From the NCBI RefSeq assembly GCF_024539675.1, contig NZ_JAHHIT010000041.1:1-64000 (forward strand): a stretch of 64,000 nt of DNA, written 5' to 3'. Source of the stretch: Streptomyces hilarionis. Lineage in GTDB: Bacteria > Actinomycetota > Actinomycetes > Streptomycetales > Streptomycetaceae. A program made the position numbers and the translations under genes. This document shows, piece after piece, positions 17,426 to 25,243 of this stretch; positions within the stretch are counted from its first letter, which is position 1; the number at the start of each line of letters is the position of its first letter. Under the pieces are notes generated by a model, which had not been told where the DNA came from, ran no database searches, and saw only the letters and a program-made list of their open reading frames with translations.

Positions 17426-18187
17426 ATGCAGGCAGCAGGCAAGGCATTGAAGTCCGGGGCCCGGCGGCTCCTCGGGCGCGCCGGGTTCGACATCGTGCGC
17501 AGCGGCGACAACCGGGGCGGCGTCGACGACTTCCTCCCGTTCGAGGCCACGATGCGGGCCGCGCGGTCGTCCGGCATGTCGGTCGGCGACCACATCGACG
17601 CGGTCATGAACGGCACGCCCGGCGCCACCCAGTCGACCATCGACGAACTGCGCGCGCTCGGGGTCTACGCCGACCACCCGGCCGCGGTGCTCGAGATCGG
17701 TCCGGGGTCCGGGCGCTACCTGGAGAAGACGCTGAAGGAGTGCGCCCCCGAACGCTACGAGATCTACGAGACGGCGGCGCCCTGGGCGGGCTACCTGGTG
17801 GAGACGTTCGGCGTGGTCGCCCGGCCCACCGCGGGGTGCAGTCTGGCCCCGACGCCCGACGCCAGCATCGACCTCGTGCAGGCGCACAAGGTCTTCAACA
17901 CCGTGACCTTCCTCTGCGCCTCCCGCTACTTCTTCGAGATGGCACGTGTCACGCGCCCGGGCGGACGCATCGTCTTCGACGTGATGACGGAGAACTGTCT
18001 CGACCCGCAAGCGGTGCGCGCGTGGGCGACACGGGGCGGCGAGGGCCACGGCTCCTACCCGGCCGCCATGCCCCGCACGATGTGCGTGGACCTCTTCGCG
18101 ACCCTCGACTGCACCCTGGAGGCCGGTTTCCTGGCGCCCATGGGCGTCGCCTCCACGGAGGTCCTCGTGTTCCGGAAGGCGGCCTGA
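17426..18187 (+). CDS. Class I SAM-dependent methyltransferase
   Basis: A 253-residue protein with the SAM-binding motif I AVLEIGPGSGRYLEKTL around residues 89-105, an acidic E-T at the next strand (YEIYETAAPWAGYL), and the post-motif region RVTRPGGRIVFDVMTENC. The N-terminal ~50 residues are basic and may be a membrane-proximal or substrate segment. The substrate is not evident. ATG 17426 is preceded by GGGGGG at about 10 bp. Its stop codon is inside the large hairpin it shares with the convergent pirin gene. Confidence 0.8.
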   Translation: MQAAGKALKSGARRLLGRAGFDIVRSGDNRGGVDDFLPFEATMRAARSSGMSVGDHIDAVMNGTPGATQSTIDELRALGVYADHPAAVLEIGPGSGRYLEKTLKECAPERYEIYETAAPWAGYLVETFGVVARPTAGCSLAPTPDASIDLVQAHKVFNTVTFLCASRYFFEMARVTRPGGRIVFDVMTENCLDPQAVRAWATRGGEGHGSYPAAMPRTMCVDLFATLDCTLEAGFLAPMGVASTEVLVFRKAA

Positions 18188-18243
18188 CCCACAGCGGGGT
18201 CGCGGCCGGGACCGCCCGGCCGCGACGGGCCCACTGTGGGTCA
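18185..18243. terminator. Two-tier hairpin embedding both stop codons of convergent genes
   Basis: Outer arms TGACCCACAG (18185-18194) and CTGTGGGTCA (18234-18243) pair perfectly, and an inner 11-bp stem (18200-18210 with 18215-18225) stacks within. The TGA at 18185-18187 ends the methyltransferase and the TCA at 18241-18243 is the pirin stop, so both stops pair with each other. Confidence 0.85.
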
Positions 18244-19206
18244 GCGCACCCTGCCCCGGGGCTTCAGCGGCACCGAAGGGAGTTCCGGGGCGCGCAGCGG
18301 ACTTCCGTCGTAGCCGGTGACCTCGCCGAAGCGGTTCCCCTTCGTCCAGTCCTCGCGGGCCTGTTCGATCTCGGCCTGGGTGCGGCCGACGAAGTTCCAC
18401 CACATGACGAGCTCCTCCTCGAACGGCTCGCCGCCGAGCAGCATCAGACCCGCGTCCGACTCCGCCCGCAGGGGCAGTTCGGTGCGGCCGCAGCCGAGGT
18501 ACAGCAGGGAACCGGGGAGCACGGGGACCCCGTCCACGTGCACCTCGCCGGACATCGACAGGACGCCGTACTCGAAGTCGGGCAGCAGCGGCAGCCGGAC
18601 GTCGGCGCCCCGGGCGAGGGCGAGGTCGGCGCCGACGATGGGGGTGTACGCGGTCCCGGGTGACGTGGAGCCGTCGAGGTCGCCGAGCAGGACCGTCGCG
18701 GTGAGGCCGGGCGCCTCGACCGTGGGCAGGTCGGCGTGGTGCTCGAAGCGGGGGTCGGTGTGCCGGTGCGCGTCCGGCAGCGCCACCCACAGCTGCGCGC
18801 CGTGCAGGAGGCGGGCGTGCGCCCGTGGGCTCTCCTCGGAGTGGCTGATGGCGCGGCCCGAGGTCATCAGGCCGAGTTCCCGAGGCCGGATGGTCTGTAG
18901 GCTGCCGGTCGAGTCGCGGTGCAGCACCTCGCCCTCGTGCAGCCAGCTGACGGTCTGCAGGCCCATGTGGGGGTGCGGCGGGACCTGCATGCCGGGTTCG
19001 TCGGCGATGTCGTCGGGCCCGTAGTGGTCGACGAAGGCCCAGGCGCCGATCATGCGGCGGCCGAGGTTGGGCAGCAGCCGGCGCACCTCGGTCGACCCGC
19101 CCAACGTCAGACGGCGGGGGCTCAGCAGCTCGCGGACGGGTTCGGCGACGACGAATCCGCGGCCGCCGCACACACTCGGCACCGGCGAGCGGTCAAGGTT
19201 GCTCAT
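18241..19206 (-). CDS. Pirin family protein
   Basis: A 321-residue bicupin. The N-terminal half has the pirin metal-site blocks FVDHYGPDDI and PPHPHMGLQTVSWLHEGEVLHRDS, then MTSGRAISHSEESP, and the C-terminal half closes with LGGEPFEEELVMWWNFVGRT, all standard for pirins. Some pirins oxidise quercetin; others act as redox-linked co-regulators. The physiological substrate is not predictable. ATG 19206 has little ribosome-site consensus, but the N-terminus matches the family. Convergent with the methyltransferase. Confidence 0.92.
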   Translation of the reverse strand: MSNLDRSPVPSVCGGRGFVVAEPVRELLSPRRLTLGGSTEVRRLLPNLGRRMIGAWAFVDHYGPDDIADEPGMQVPPHPHMGLQTVSWLHEGEVLHRDSTGSLQTIRPRELGLMTSGRAISHSEESPRAHARLLHGAQLWVALPDAHRHTDPRFEHHADLPTVEAPGLTATVLLGDLDGSTSPGTAYTPIVGADLALARGADVRLPLLPDFEYGVLSMSGEVHVDGVPVLPGSLLYLGCGRTELPLRAESDAGLMLLGGEPFEEELVMWWNFVGRTQAEIEQAREDWTKGNRFGEVTGYDGSPLRAPELPSVPLKPRGRVR

Positions 19207-19390
19207 GCGGTCAACCTAGCGCTCGTGCGGGGGTGCGCGGGACGCGGGAGCCGCCCGGCGGACCCGCGGGATCCGCCCGTCGGTTCCTGCGGACGCCCGG
19301 TCGCGGGGATGCCCAAGGCGGGGACGGTGTCCGCTCGTGCGGCGTCCGAGTAAGGGGAGCTCCGTGACGCAGCGCCCTGTCCACGGCCGC

Positions 19391-19420
19391 CCGTCGTGCG
19401 GCCGTCCGTCGTGCGGCCGT
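19391..19420. repeat. Tandem 15-bp duplication
   Basis: CCGTCGTGCGGCCGT is repeated twice head to tail just after (minus-strand sense) the HEAT-like gene stop; a third partial copy precedes it. Probably slippage; no function seen. Confidence 0.7.
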
Positions 19421-19431
19421 CCGCTGACCGG

Positions 19432-19920
19432 TCAGTCGGTCAGGGCGGCCGCGAGTTCCGTGCTCGCCCGCTTTATCTCGGTGTCCGGCTCTGCCAGAAG
19501 CTGGCGCAGGACGTCGCGCTGGTCGCGGACGGCGCGGCGGGCCGCGCGCTCCCACGCCACGTAGTTGTCCGGGTGGTGCAGCAGTTTGGGGTAGGCGACG
19601 GCCGTGGTCTCCCACTGCCGGGCGTCCGCGATGCTCTTCAGCAGACGCAGGATCTTCGCGCGGCAGGTGACCTGGGGGAGGCGGACGAGTTCCCAGAGGA
19701 AGGGCACCGTCGCCGCCGTTGCCTCGTCCACGACGAAGCCGAACTGGCAGATGCGCCGCCGGAGTTGACCGAACGCCGAGTCGGCGCTGTCGGCGTCGCC
19801 CCGGGCCAGGATGGTGAGCAGGACGGGGATGCCCGCGGCGGATCCGGTGGAGTCCTTGATCTCGGGCCACGGCACGTGTCCCAGGTCCGCGAGCGGTGCG
19901 GTTCTCTTCGTGGCAGTCAT
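19432..19920 (-). CDS. HEAT-repeat-like hypothetical protein
   Basis: A 162-residue, mostly helical protein with paired-helix pattern: GIPVLLTILARGDADSADSAF, ATVPFLWELVRLPQVTCRAKILRLL, PDNYVAWERAARRAVRDQ and EIKRASTELAAAL, consistent with HEAT-like repeats used for protein binding. No catalytic motif. Start ATG 19920 has a weak ribosome site. It lies 26 bp downstream of the HATPase gene in the same direction, so both are probably co-transcribed and this may be a binding partner in that regulatory set; inference only. Confidence 0.65.
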   Translation of the reverse strand: MTATKRTAPLADLGHVPWPEIKDSTGSAAGIPVLLTILARGDADSADSAFGQLRRRICQFGFVVDEATAATVPFLWELVRLPQVTCRAKILRLLKSIADARQWETTAVAYPKLLHHPDNYVAWERAARRAVRDQRDVLRQLLAEPDTEIKRASTELAAALTD

Positions 19921-19946
19921 GTCCGGTGTCTGGTGGAGGTCGGGGA

Positions 19947-20408
19947 TCAGGGCTGGTGGCGGGTCGGCAGCATGGCCCAGACGGTCTTGCCCACCGGGCA
20001 GCGACGGGTCCAGCCCCAGTGCTCGGAGAGGGCCTCGACGATGTGCAGTCCGCGGCCGTGCTCCAGGAGGTCGTCCCCGGTGCACGGGTAGACGGGCAGG
20101 CTGTCGCTCGGATCGGTGACGGCGCACACCAGGTGCGAGCGGCGCAGGGTGAGCCTGAGCCGTACGCGGAGCCGGTCCGCCGAGGCGTGCGGCAGGCCGT
20201 GCAGGACCGCGTTGGCGGCGAGTTCCGTGACGACGGTGACCGCGTCGTCGCGGCAGTGGTCCAGGGACCAGCAGCCGAGGGTGCGGTGGGTGAAGTCCCG
20301 TGCCCGGGCGAACTCCTCACGGCTGCCCACGAGCTCCAGGGCGGCGGTTCTGGGCGAGTCGCGGACGGAGACGGACTCGTGGCTCCGGAGCTGCGCTGGT
20401 GAGGGCAC
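19947..20408 (-). CDS. Anti-sigma-factor-like ATP-binding protein (HATPase_c_2)
   Basis: A 153-residue GHKL ATPase of the RsbW/SpoIIAB-like class very abundant in Streptomyces. The N-box TVVTELAANAVLHG and the G1-type LLEHGRGLHIVEAL, followed by KTVWAMLP, define the Bergerat fold. Such proteins may bind sigma or anti-anti-sigma factors and act as kinases, although many of these short versions have no known partner. I prefer the GTG at 20408 because CAGGGAGA lies just upstream; the ATG at 20465 gives 19 extra residues without a ribosome site. It is divergent from the DUF397 gene, the classic arrangement of WhiJ-type clusters. Confidence 0.82.
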   Translation of the reverse strand: MPSPAQLRSHESVSVRDSPRTAALELVGSREEFARARDFTHRTLGCWSLDHCRDDAVTVVTELAANAVLHGLPHASADRLRVRLRLTLRRSHLVCAVTDPSDSLPVYPCTGDDLLEHGRGLHIVEALSEHWGWTRRCPVGKTVWAMLPTRHQP

Positions 20409-20495
20409 GGGGCATCTCCCTGAGACGACGTCAGGACAGTGGGCCGGAAGTGCGGTTGACGGCATGGCTATTATCCACGCTGAAGAGGTCCTCGT

Positions 20496-20515
20496 GCAAT
20501 TTCACGGGAAATTGC
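20496..20515. promoter_or_regulatory. Perfect 8-bp inverted repeat in the DUF397 promoter
   Basis: GCAATTTC-acgg-GAAATTGC is strikingly AT-rich for this genome and ends 23 bp before the DUF397 ATG, overlapping the expected start of transcription. It is a likely operator for the HTH protein encoded 0.5 kb downstream; the pairing is inferred. Confidence 0.6.
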
Positions 20516-20538
20516 GCGTACGAAGCGAGGAGAGTGCA

Positions 20539-20769
20539 ATGCCTTCAGTGCCGAACGGAGTGCGGGCGAGCTCGCTGGGCGTCCGCTGGCTCAAGAGCAG
20601 TCACAGCAACGCCGAGGGCAACTGCGTCGAGGTCGCGGCCTTGGAGGGCGGGGGCGTCGCCCTGCGCAACTCCCGTGACCCCGACGGCCCGGCGCTGGTG
20701 TACACGCCGGCCGAGGTGGCCGCGTTCGTGGCCGGTGCGAAGGGCGGGGAGTTCGACCATCTGGTGTGA
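20539..20769 (+). CDS. DUF397 protein
   Basis: A 76-residue protein with the DUF397 hallmarks: W-L-K-S-S-H-S-N-A-E-G-N-C-V-E-V-A (residues 17-33), an ALRNSRDPDGPAL segment and a final FVAGAKGGEFD. DUF397 proteins are small partners encoded beside HTH-DUF5753 regulators; they are thought to antagonise the regulator, like toxin-antitoxin-type pairs. Ribosome site GAGGAGAG. It precedes rather than follows its presumed HTH partner, with a separate 217-bp promoter region between them. Confidence 0.92.
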   Translation: MPSVPNGVRASSLGVRWLKSSHSNAEGNCVEVAALEGGGVALRNSRDPDGPALVYTPAEVAAFVAGAKGGEFDHLV

Positions 20770-20986
20770 GCTCCGGATGGAGCCGCCGCGAGGGTCCGGC
20801 AGGCGCCCCGCCGGTCCGGCGGTCCCGTGCCGCCCCGAGGGGGCGCGCAGGAGGAGGGCCGGGCGCGAGGGTGTCCGACGGGGCGCGTAGGTGCTCGACG
20901 GAACCTCAATTCCCCTGCCGCGTGCGGCCGGAGGGGTTCGGATGCGATACTGCGGTCTGTCGTCTGCCGGTCCACGGGGAGTCAGG

Positions 20987-21901
20987 ATGTCTGTCGAGTC
21001 ACCTCGCGTGTCCCGCCTCGAACCGTATCTGAACCGGGCCGAGCCCGCTCCGACCTTGCTGAAAATGCTGGTCGGCGTACAGCTGGCCGGCATCCGCGAG
21101 GACGCCGGCTACTCGCAGGACCAGGCCGCGCGCGCCCTCGGGTTCAGCCCGGCCAAGCTGTCGCGGATCGAGGCGGGCAAGGGGCGCAAGCCTCCCGTCG
21201 AGACCGACGTGCGCGCCCTGCTGTCGCTGTACGGAACGGGCGAGCACGAGGCCTCCGTCCTGATCCAGCTCCTGCGGCAGGCGGGCCAGCCGGGGTGGTG
21301 GCAGCGCTACGACAAACGGCTGATGCCCGAGTGGTTCGACCGGCTGGTCGGTCTTCAGGAGGCGGCCACGGCGATCCGCACCTTCGAGATCCAGTACGTG
21401 CCCGGCCTGTTGCAGACTCCCGCGTACGCGCGTGCCGTCGTGGAGCGCGGGCTCCCGACGGCGACGGCACGCGAGGTCGAGCGCCGGGTGGAGCTGCGGA
21501 CCCGGCGCGCCGAACTGCTGCGCCGACCGGACGCCCCGCAGGTCTGGGCCATCCTCGACGAGTCGGTGCTGCTGCGGGTGCTGGGCAGCCGTGAGGTGAT
21601 GCGCGAGCAGCTCACCCACCTCGTGGAGCTGGCCGCGCTGCCCCATGTCACCGTCCAGGTGGTGCCGTTGGACGTCACGCACGCCTCGGCGCCGGCCATA
21701 CCGGTCACCTACCTCCGCTTCGGCGGCGCCGATCTGCCCGACGTCGTCTACCTGGAGCAGATCCGCAGCGCCACCTTCCTGGAGGACCGGGACGAGACGG
21801 AGGAGTACCGGGTCGCGCTCGACCGGCTGGCCGACGAGGCGCTCAACCCGCGCGAGTCCGTGGCCCTGCTGGAGAAGGCCGTGCACGAGCGCTACCCGTG
21901 A
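20987..21901 (+). CDS. HTH-DUF5753 transcriptional regulator (WhiJ-like)
   Basis: A 304-residue regulator with an N-terminal helix-turn-helix of the XRE type (about 25-85: LAGIREDAGYSQDQAARALG, FSPAKLSRIEAGKG) and a C-terminal DUF5753 domain (about 100-290: QYVPGLLQTPAYARAV, VWAILDESVLLRVLGS, VTVQVVPLD, DVVYLEQ). The class includes WhiJ, which controls development in S. coelicolor. It probably binds the inverted repeat before the DUF397 gene. I chose the ATG at 20987 (GGGGA just upstream); an extended N-terminus to 20891 lacks support and falls outside the usual domain. Confidence 0.9.
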   Translation: MSVESPRVSRLEPYLNRAEPAPTLLKMLVGVQLAGIREDAGYSQDQAARALGFSPAKLSRIEAGKGRKPPVETDVRALLSLYGTGEHEASVLIQLLRQAGQPGWWQRYDKRLMPEWFDRLVGLQEAATAIRTFEIQYVPGLLQTPAYARAVVERGLPTATAREVERRVELRTRRAELLRRPDAPQVWAILDESVLLRVLGSREVMREQLTHLVELAALPHVTVQVVPLDVTHASAPAIPVTYLRFGGADLPDVVYLEQIRSATFLEDRDETEEYRVALDRLADEALNPRESVALLEKAVHERYP

Positions 21902-21973
21902 CCGGGCGGCCGTGCGAGCGCTGCTCCTGACCGGGCGCGCGAGCGTGGCCGCGGCGCGAGCGGCCGGACGCGG

Positions 21974-22792
21974 CTAGCCCAGGCGGCCCACGCCGCCGAA
22001 CTCGATCCACTCCTGCGTGAGTTGGCGGGGCGCGACCTCGGTGTCCGGGCGCCAGGTGGAGACCTCGACGAGCCCCGGTTCGAGGATGTCCAGGCCGTCG
22101 AACAGCTCGGCGACGTCCTTCTCCTGGCGGACCCGGCCCCAGTGGCCCTGGGTGGCCTTGTCCATGAAGTCGGTGACGAACTCCCTGACCGCCGGGTCCT
22201 CGCTCACGAGCTGGCACATCAGCACGAAGCTGCCGGGCGCGAGGCGCTCGGTCACCCGGCGCACCAGCGCCTGCGGCCCGTCGGTCTCGCTGTCGGGGAT
22301 GCAGTGGAACACCGAGTTGAACAGCACGGCCACCGGCTGGGAGAAGTCGATCAGGCGCTGCGTCTCCCGGTGCCCGAAGACGGTCTCGGTGTCCCGCATG
22401 TCGGCGTGGATCACGGTGGTCCGCTCGTCCTGCTGGAGCAGGGCGCGCCCGTGCACGAGGACCATGGGGTCGTTGTCCACGTAGACGACGTGGGTGCTCG
22501 GGTCGATGCGCTGGGCGACCTGGTGCACGTTGTCCTGGGTGGGCAGGCCGGAGCCGTGGTCGAGGAACTGCCGGATCCCGTACTCCTGGCTGAGGGTGCG
22601 CACCGCCCGCTGGAGGAAGCGCCGGTTGTTCAGCGCGAGGGCGCGGGTGCTGGGGACGACCTTGTCGAGCTCCTCGCAGGCGGCGCGGTCGGCCGCGTAG
22701 TTGTCCTTGCCGCCCAGGTAGTGGTCGTACATGCGCGCGGCCGTCGGCACCGTGGCGTCGATCGACGTGGACAGCTCATTGCCAGGCTGCAT
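21974..22792 (-). CDS. DUF574-type SAM-dependent methyltransferase
   Basis: A 272-residue protein of the S-adenosyl-methyltransferase family (DUF574, Methyltransf_19) expanded in streptomycetes. Hallmarks are ARMYDHYLGGKDNYAADR near the N-terminus, the SAM motif FLDHGSGLPTQDNVHQVAQ, VVYVDNDPMVLVHGRALL, and IDFSQPVAVLFNSVFHCIPD. The substrate of the family is unknown. ATG 22792 follows GGAAGAG. It lies beside the HTH/DUF397 set, a common association that suggests a shared regulatory purpose. Confidence 0.9.
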   Translation of the reverse strand: MQPGNELSTSIDATVPTAARMYDHYLGGKDNYAADRAACEELDKVVPSTRALALNNRRFLQRAVRTLSQEYGIRQFLDHGSGLPTQDNVHQVAQRIDPSTHVVYVDNDPMVLVHGRALLQQDERTTVIHADMRDTETVFGHRETQRLIDFSQPVAVLFNSVFHCIPDSETDGPQALVRRVTERLAPGSFVLMCQLVSEDPAVREFVTDFMDKATQGHWGRVRQEKDVAELFDGLDILEPGLVEVSTWRPDTEVAPRQLTQEWIEFGGVGRLG

Positions 22793-22935
22793 CTCTTCCC
22801 CCAGACCCCCGCCGTGCCACGGGCTGGCCCGACCGGCAACCCATCCTAGGGAAGCGGCAATTGACGGCACCACCCCTTGATCGACGGTTCCCCCTCCCGG
22901 TGTCCGCCCCGGGGCCGGTCCGCCGCACCGGCGTC

Positions 22936-22977
22936 AGTCCATTGGACTGCATGTCCAGCCGCTGGACTCCTGGTCCA
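22936..22977. promoter_or_regulatory. Three overlapping TGGAC/GTCCA inverted repeats
   Basis: AGTCCA-t-TGGACT (22936-22948), GTCCAG-ccg-CTGGAC (22953-22967) and GGAC-tcctg-GTCC (arms within 22963-22977) run in series just upstream of the YheO-like gene. Positions fit autoregulation by that gene's product. Confidence 0.55.
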
Positions 22978-22997
22978 ATCGCTGCTCTAATGGCGCC

Positions 22998-23711
22998 ATG
23001 GAGGCCACAGCACGGAGCCGGGGCGGGGAAGCCGAGCAGGACGCGATCCTGCGGGCGCTGACGCCGCTCGTCGAGGGCATCGCGGCGACCTTCGGCCCGC
23101 TGTGCGAGGTGGTCCTGCACGACTACCGGCGACCGGAGCGGTCCGTGGCCGCCGTCGCCGGAGCGGTGACGGGACGGGCGGTCGGCGGCGCGATGAGCGA
23201 GATCGGGATGCGCGTCCTCGCCCGCGGCGACGACGCGGCCGACGAGCTGAACTACGTCACCCGCACCGGCGGCGGCAAGCTGGTCAAGTCGTCCACGATG
23301 GTGCTGCGCGACTCCGGCGGCGCGGTGTTCGGCGCCCTGTGCGTCAACGTGGACGTCACGGAGGTCGACCGGGTGCAGGGCCTGCTGGCCGCCCTCGCGG
23401 GGGCGGCCGGAGCGCGGGCCGAGGCGCCGGTGACCGCTTTCGGCGACGACATCGACTCCGTCGTCGACGCCCTTCTCGACGCCCATCTCGCGCGGCAGGA
23501 CCGGACCTGGGCCGCTCTCGACGGCCCGGGCCGGCTGGCCCTCTTCCGGGGGCTGGACGAACGCGGGGTGTTCGCCGTGCGCCGCGCCGTCGAGCAGATC
23601 GCCGCCCGCCTCGGCATCTCCCGCGCCTCCGCCTACACCTACCTGTCCCGGTCCAGGGCCGTGCGTGACGCCGACGGCCCGGACGGCACACCCCAGGGAG
23701 CACACCCGTGA
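22998..23711 (+). CDS. YheO/DauR-type transcriptional regulator
   Basis: A 237-residue regulator with an N-terminal YheO PAS-like domain (about 15-125: LTPLVEGIAATFGPLCEVVLHDYRRPERSV..., GNVDVTEV-like end at ALCVNVDVTEVD) and a C-terminal HTH_22 (about 180-225: ERGVFAVRRAVEQIAARLGISRASAYTYLSRSR). DauR controls D-amino-acid catabolism in Pseudomonas, and this gene is coupled (GTGA overlap at 23708-23711) to a PLP-dependent dehydratase/racemase, so control of that enzyme in response to an amino acid is likely. The start codon lies just after the triple inverted repeat. Confidence 0.88.
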   Translation: MEATARSRGGEAEQDAILRALTPLVEGIAATFGPLCEVVLHDYRRPERSVAAVAGAVTGRAVGGAMSEIGMRVLARGDDAADELNYVTRTGGGKLVKSSTMVLRDSGGAVFGALCVNVDVTEVDRVQGLLAALAGAAGARAEAPVTAFGDDIDSVVDALLDAHLARQDRTWAALDGPGRLALFRGLDERGVFAVRRAVEQIAARLGISRASAYTYLSRSRAVRDADGPDGTPQGAHP

Positions 23712-24685
23712 CGACCACACCCCCGCCGATCACCCTCGACGACGTGCGCGACGCGGCCGTCCGCCTCAAGGGCGTCGCCCACCGCACGCCGGTGCTGCGC
23801 TCCCGGACCCTCGACCGGGCGGTCGGCGCCGAAGTCCTGCTCAAGTGCGAGAACTTCCAGCGTGTCGGCGCCTTCAAGTTCCGCGGCGCCTACAACGCGG
23901 CCTCCCGGCTGACCCCCGAGCAGCTCGCCCGGGGCATCGCCGCCTACTCCTCCGGCAACCACGCCCAGGCCGTCGCGCTGGCGGCGCGCGAGCTCGGCGC
24001 CGGCGCCGTGATCGTGATGCCCGAGGACGCGCCGCGCTCCAAGCGGGCGGCGACGCAGGGCTACGGCGCCGAGATCGTGACGTACGACCGCTACACCGGC
24101 GACCGGGTGGCGATCGCCGAGGCACTGGCCGCCGACCGGGGCCTGACCCTGATCCCGCCCTACGAGCACCCGCACGTCATGGCGGGTCAGGGCACCGCCG
24201 CCCTGGAGCTGCTGGAGGAGGCCGGGGAGCTCGACGCCCTGCTGGTGCCGGTCGGCGGCGGCGGACTCCTCGCCGGCAGCGCCACCGCGGTCAAGGGCCT
24301 GCGTCCGGGTGTGCGCGTCGTCGGCGTGGAGCCGGAGCAGGGGGACGACACCAAGCGCTCGCTGGAGGCGGGCCGGCGCGTGGAGATCCCGGTGCCGCGG
24401 ACCATCGCCGACGGCCAGGCCGTGCACGTCCCCGGAGAGCTCACCTTCTCGGTGGTCCGGCGGCTCGTGGACGAGATCGCCCTGGTCACGGATGACGAGA
24501 TCCGCTCGGCGATGCGCTTCGCGTTCGAGCGCCTGAAGATCGTCACGGAGCCGAGCGGGGCCAGCGGCCTGGCCGCCCTGCTCGCGGGCCGGGTCCCGGT
24601 GACGGGCGGCCGGATCGGCGTCGTCGTCTCCGGCGGCAACATCGACGCGGCGCGCTTCGCCGAGCTGTGCGGCGACGCCGACTGA
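23708..24685 (+). CDS. PLP-dependent threonine/serine dehydratase or serine racemase
   Basis: A 325-residue fold-type II PLP enzyme. The Schiff-base lysine is Lys57 in the motif AFKFRGAYNA, SSGNHAQAVA supplies the carboxylate loop, and VPVGGGGLLAG binds the PLP phosphate. The single catalytic domain without an ACT regulatory domain matches catabolic threonine dehydratase, serine racemase and threo-3-hydroxyaspartate ammonia-lyase, which cannot be told apart here. Starts at a GTG overlapping the regulator's stop codon, so both are translationally coupled. A role in amino-acid (possibly D- or hydroxy-amino-acid) catabolism is inferred from the DauR-like partner. Confidence 0.9.
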   Translation: MTTTPPPITLDDVRDAAVRLKGVAHRTPVLRSRTLDRAVGAEVLLKCENFQRVGAFKFRGAYNAASRLTPEQLARGIAAYSSGNHAQAVALAARELGAGAVIVMPEDAPRSKRAATQGYGAEIVTYDRYTGDRVAIAEALAADRGLTLIPPYEHPHVMAGQGTAALELLEEAGELDALLVPVGGGGLLAGSATAVKGLRPGVRVVGVEPEQGDDTKRSLEAGRRVEIPVPRTIADGQAVHVPGELTFSVVRRLVDEIALVTDDEIRSAMRFAFERLKIVTEPSGASGLAALLAGRVPVTGGRIGVVVSGGNIDAARFAELCGDAD

Positions 24686-24826
24686 GGCCGGCGCCGCCCG
24701 GATGGCGGCCCCCGGTGGACGGGCGGACGATGGGGGCGTAAGGGCGCGGCTCCACCGGTGACGTCCAGGTCCGCCGGGGAGACCGGCCGCGGCCGTGGTC
24801 GAGCACGGCCGGAAGGGAGGAGCGTC

Positions 24827-25186
24827 ATGATGGAAGTGAAGACGCTCGAAAAGCCGGACGAGCGCCGCGATTTCCCCCGCGGCCACCTCGAGGCCGTTCA
24901 CATGACGGGGCTCGACTTCGCCGTGGCGACCTTCGAGCCCGGCTGGCGCTGGACCGAGTCGCTCGCGTCGATCGCGGGCACCGCCACCTGCATGATCCAT
25001 CACAACGGCTATGTGGTCTCCGGACGCATGCACATCACCATGGACGACGGCGGCGAGGCCGAAGTGGGCCCGGGCGACGTCTTCGTGGTCCCGCCGGGCC
25101 ACGACGCCTGGGTGGTGGGCGACGAGCAGTGCGTCGTGTACGACTTCGCCGGGGCGATGGCGAAGGACTACGCCAAGGCCGACTAG
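24827..25186 (+). CDS. Cupin-domain protein
   Basis: A 119-residue single-domain cupin: FEPGWRWTESLASIAG, GYVVSGRMHITMDDGGEAEVGPGDVFVVPPGHDAWV, close to the two-motif cupin pattern but with the usual metal histidines partly replaced, so metal binding is uncertain. Likely a sensor or small enzyme; function unknown. Strong ribosome site AAGGGAGG before ATG 24827 (a second ATG three bases on is equally possible). No operon partner. Confidence 0.82.
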   Translation: MMEVKTLEKPDERRDFPRGHLEAVHMTGLDFAVATFEPGWRWTESLASIAGTATCMIHHNGYVVSGRMHITMDDGGEAEVGPGDVFVVPPGHDAWVVGDEQCVVYDFAGAMAKDYAKAD

Positions 25187-25243
25187 GGCGCGGGCGGCGG
25201 CGCGGCGGGCCCGGCCGGACGGGGGCGGCCAAAACTCCGCGCG

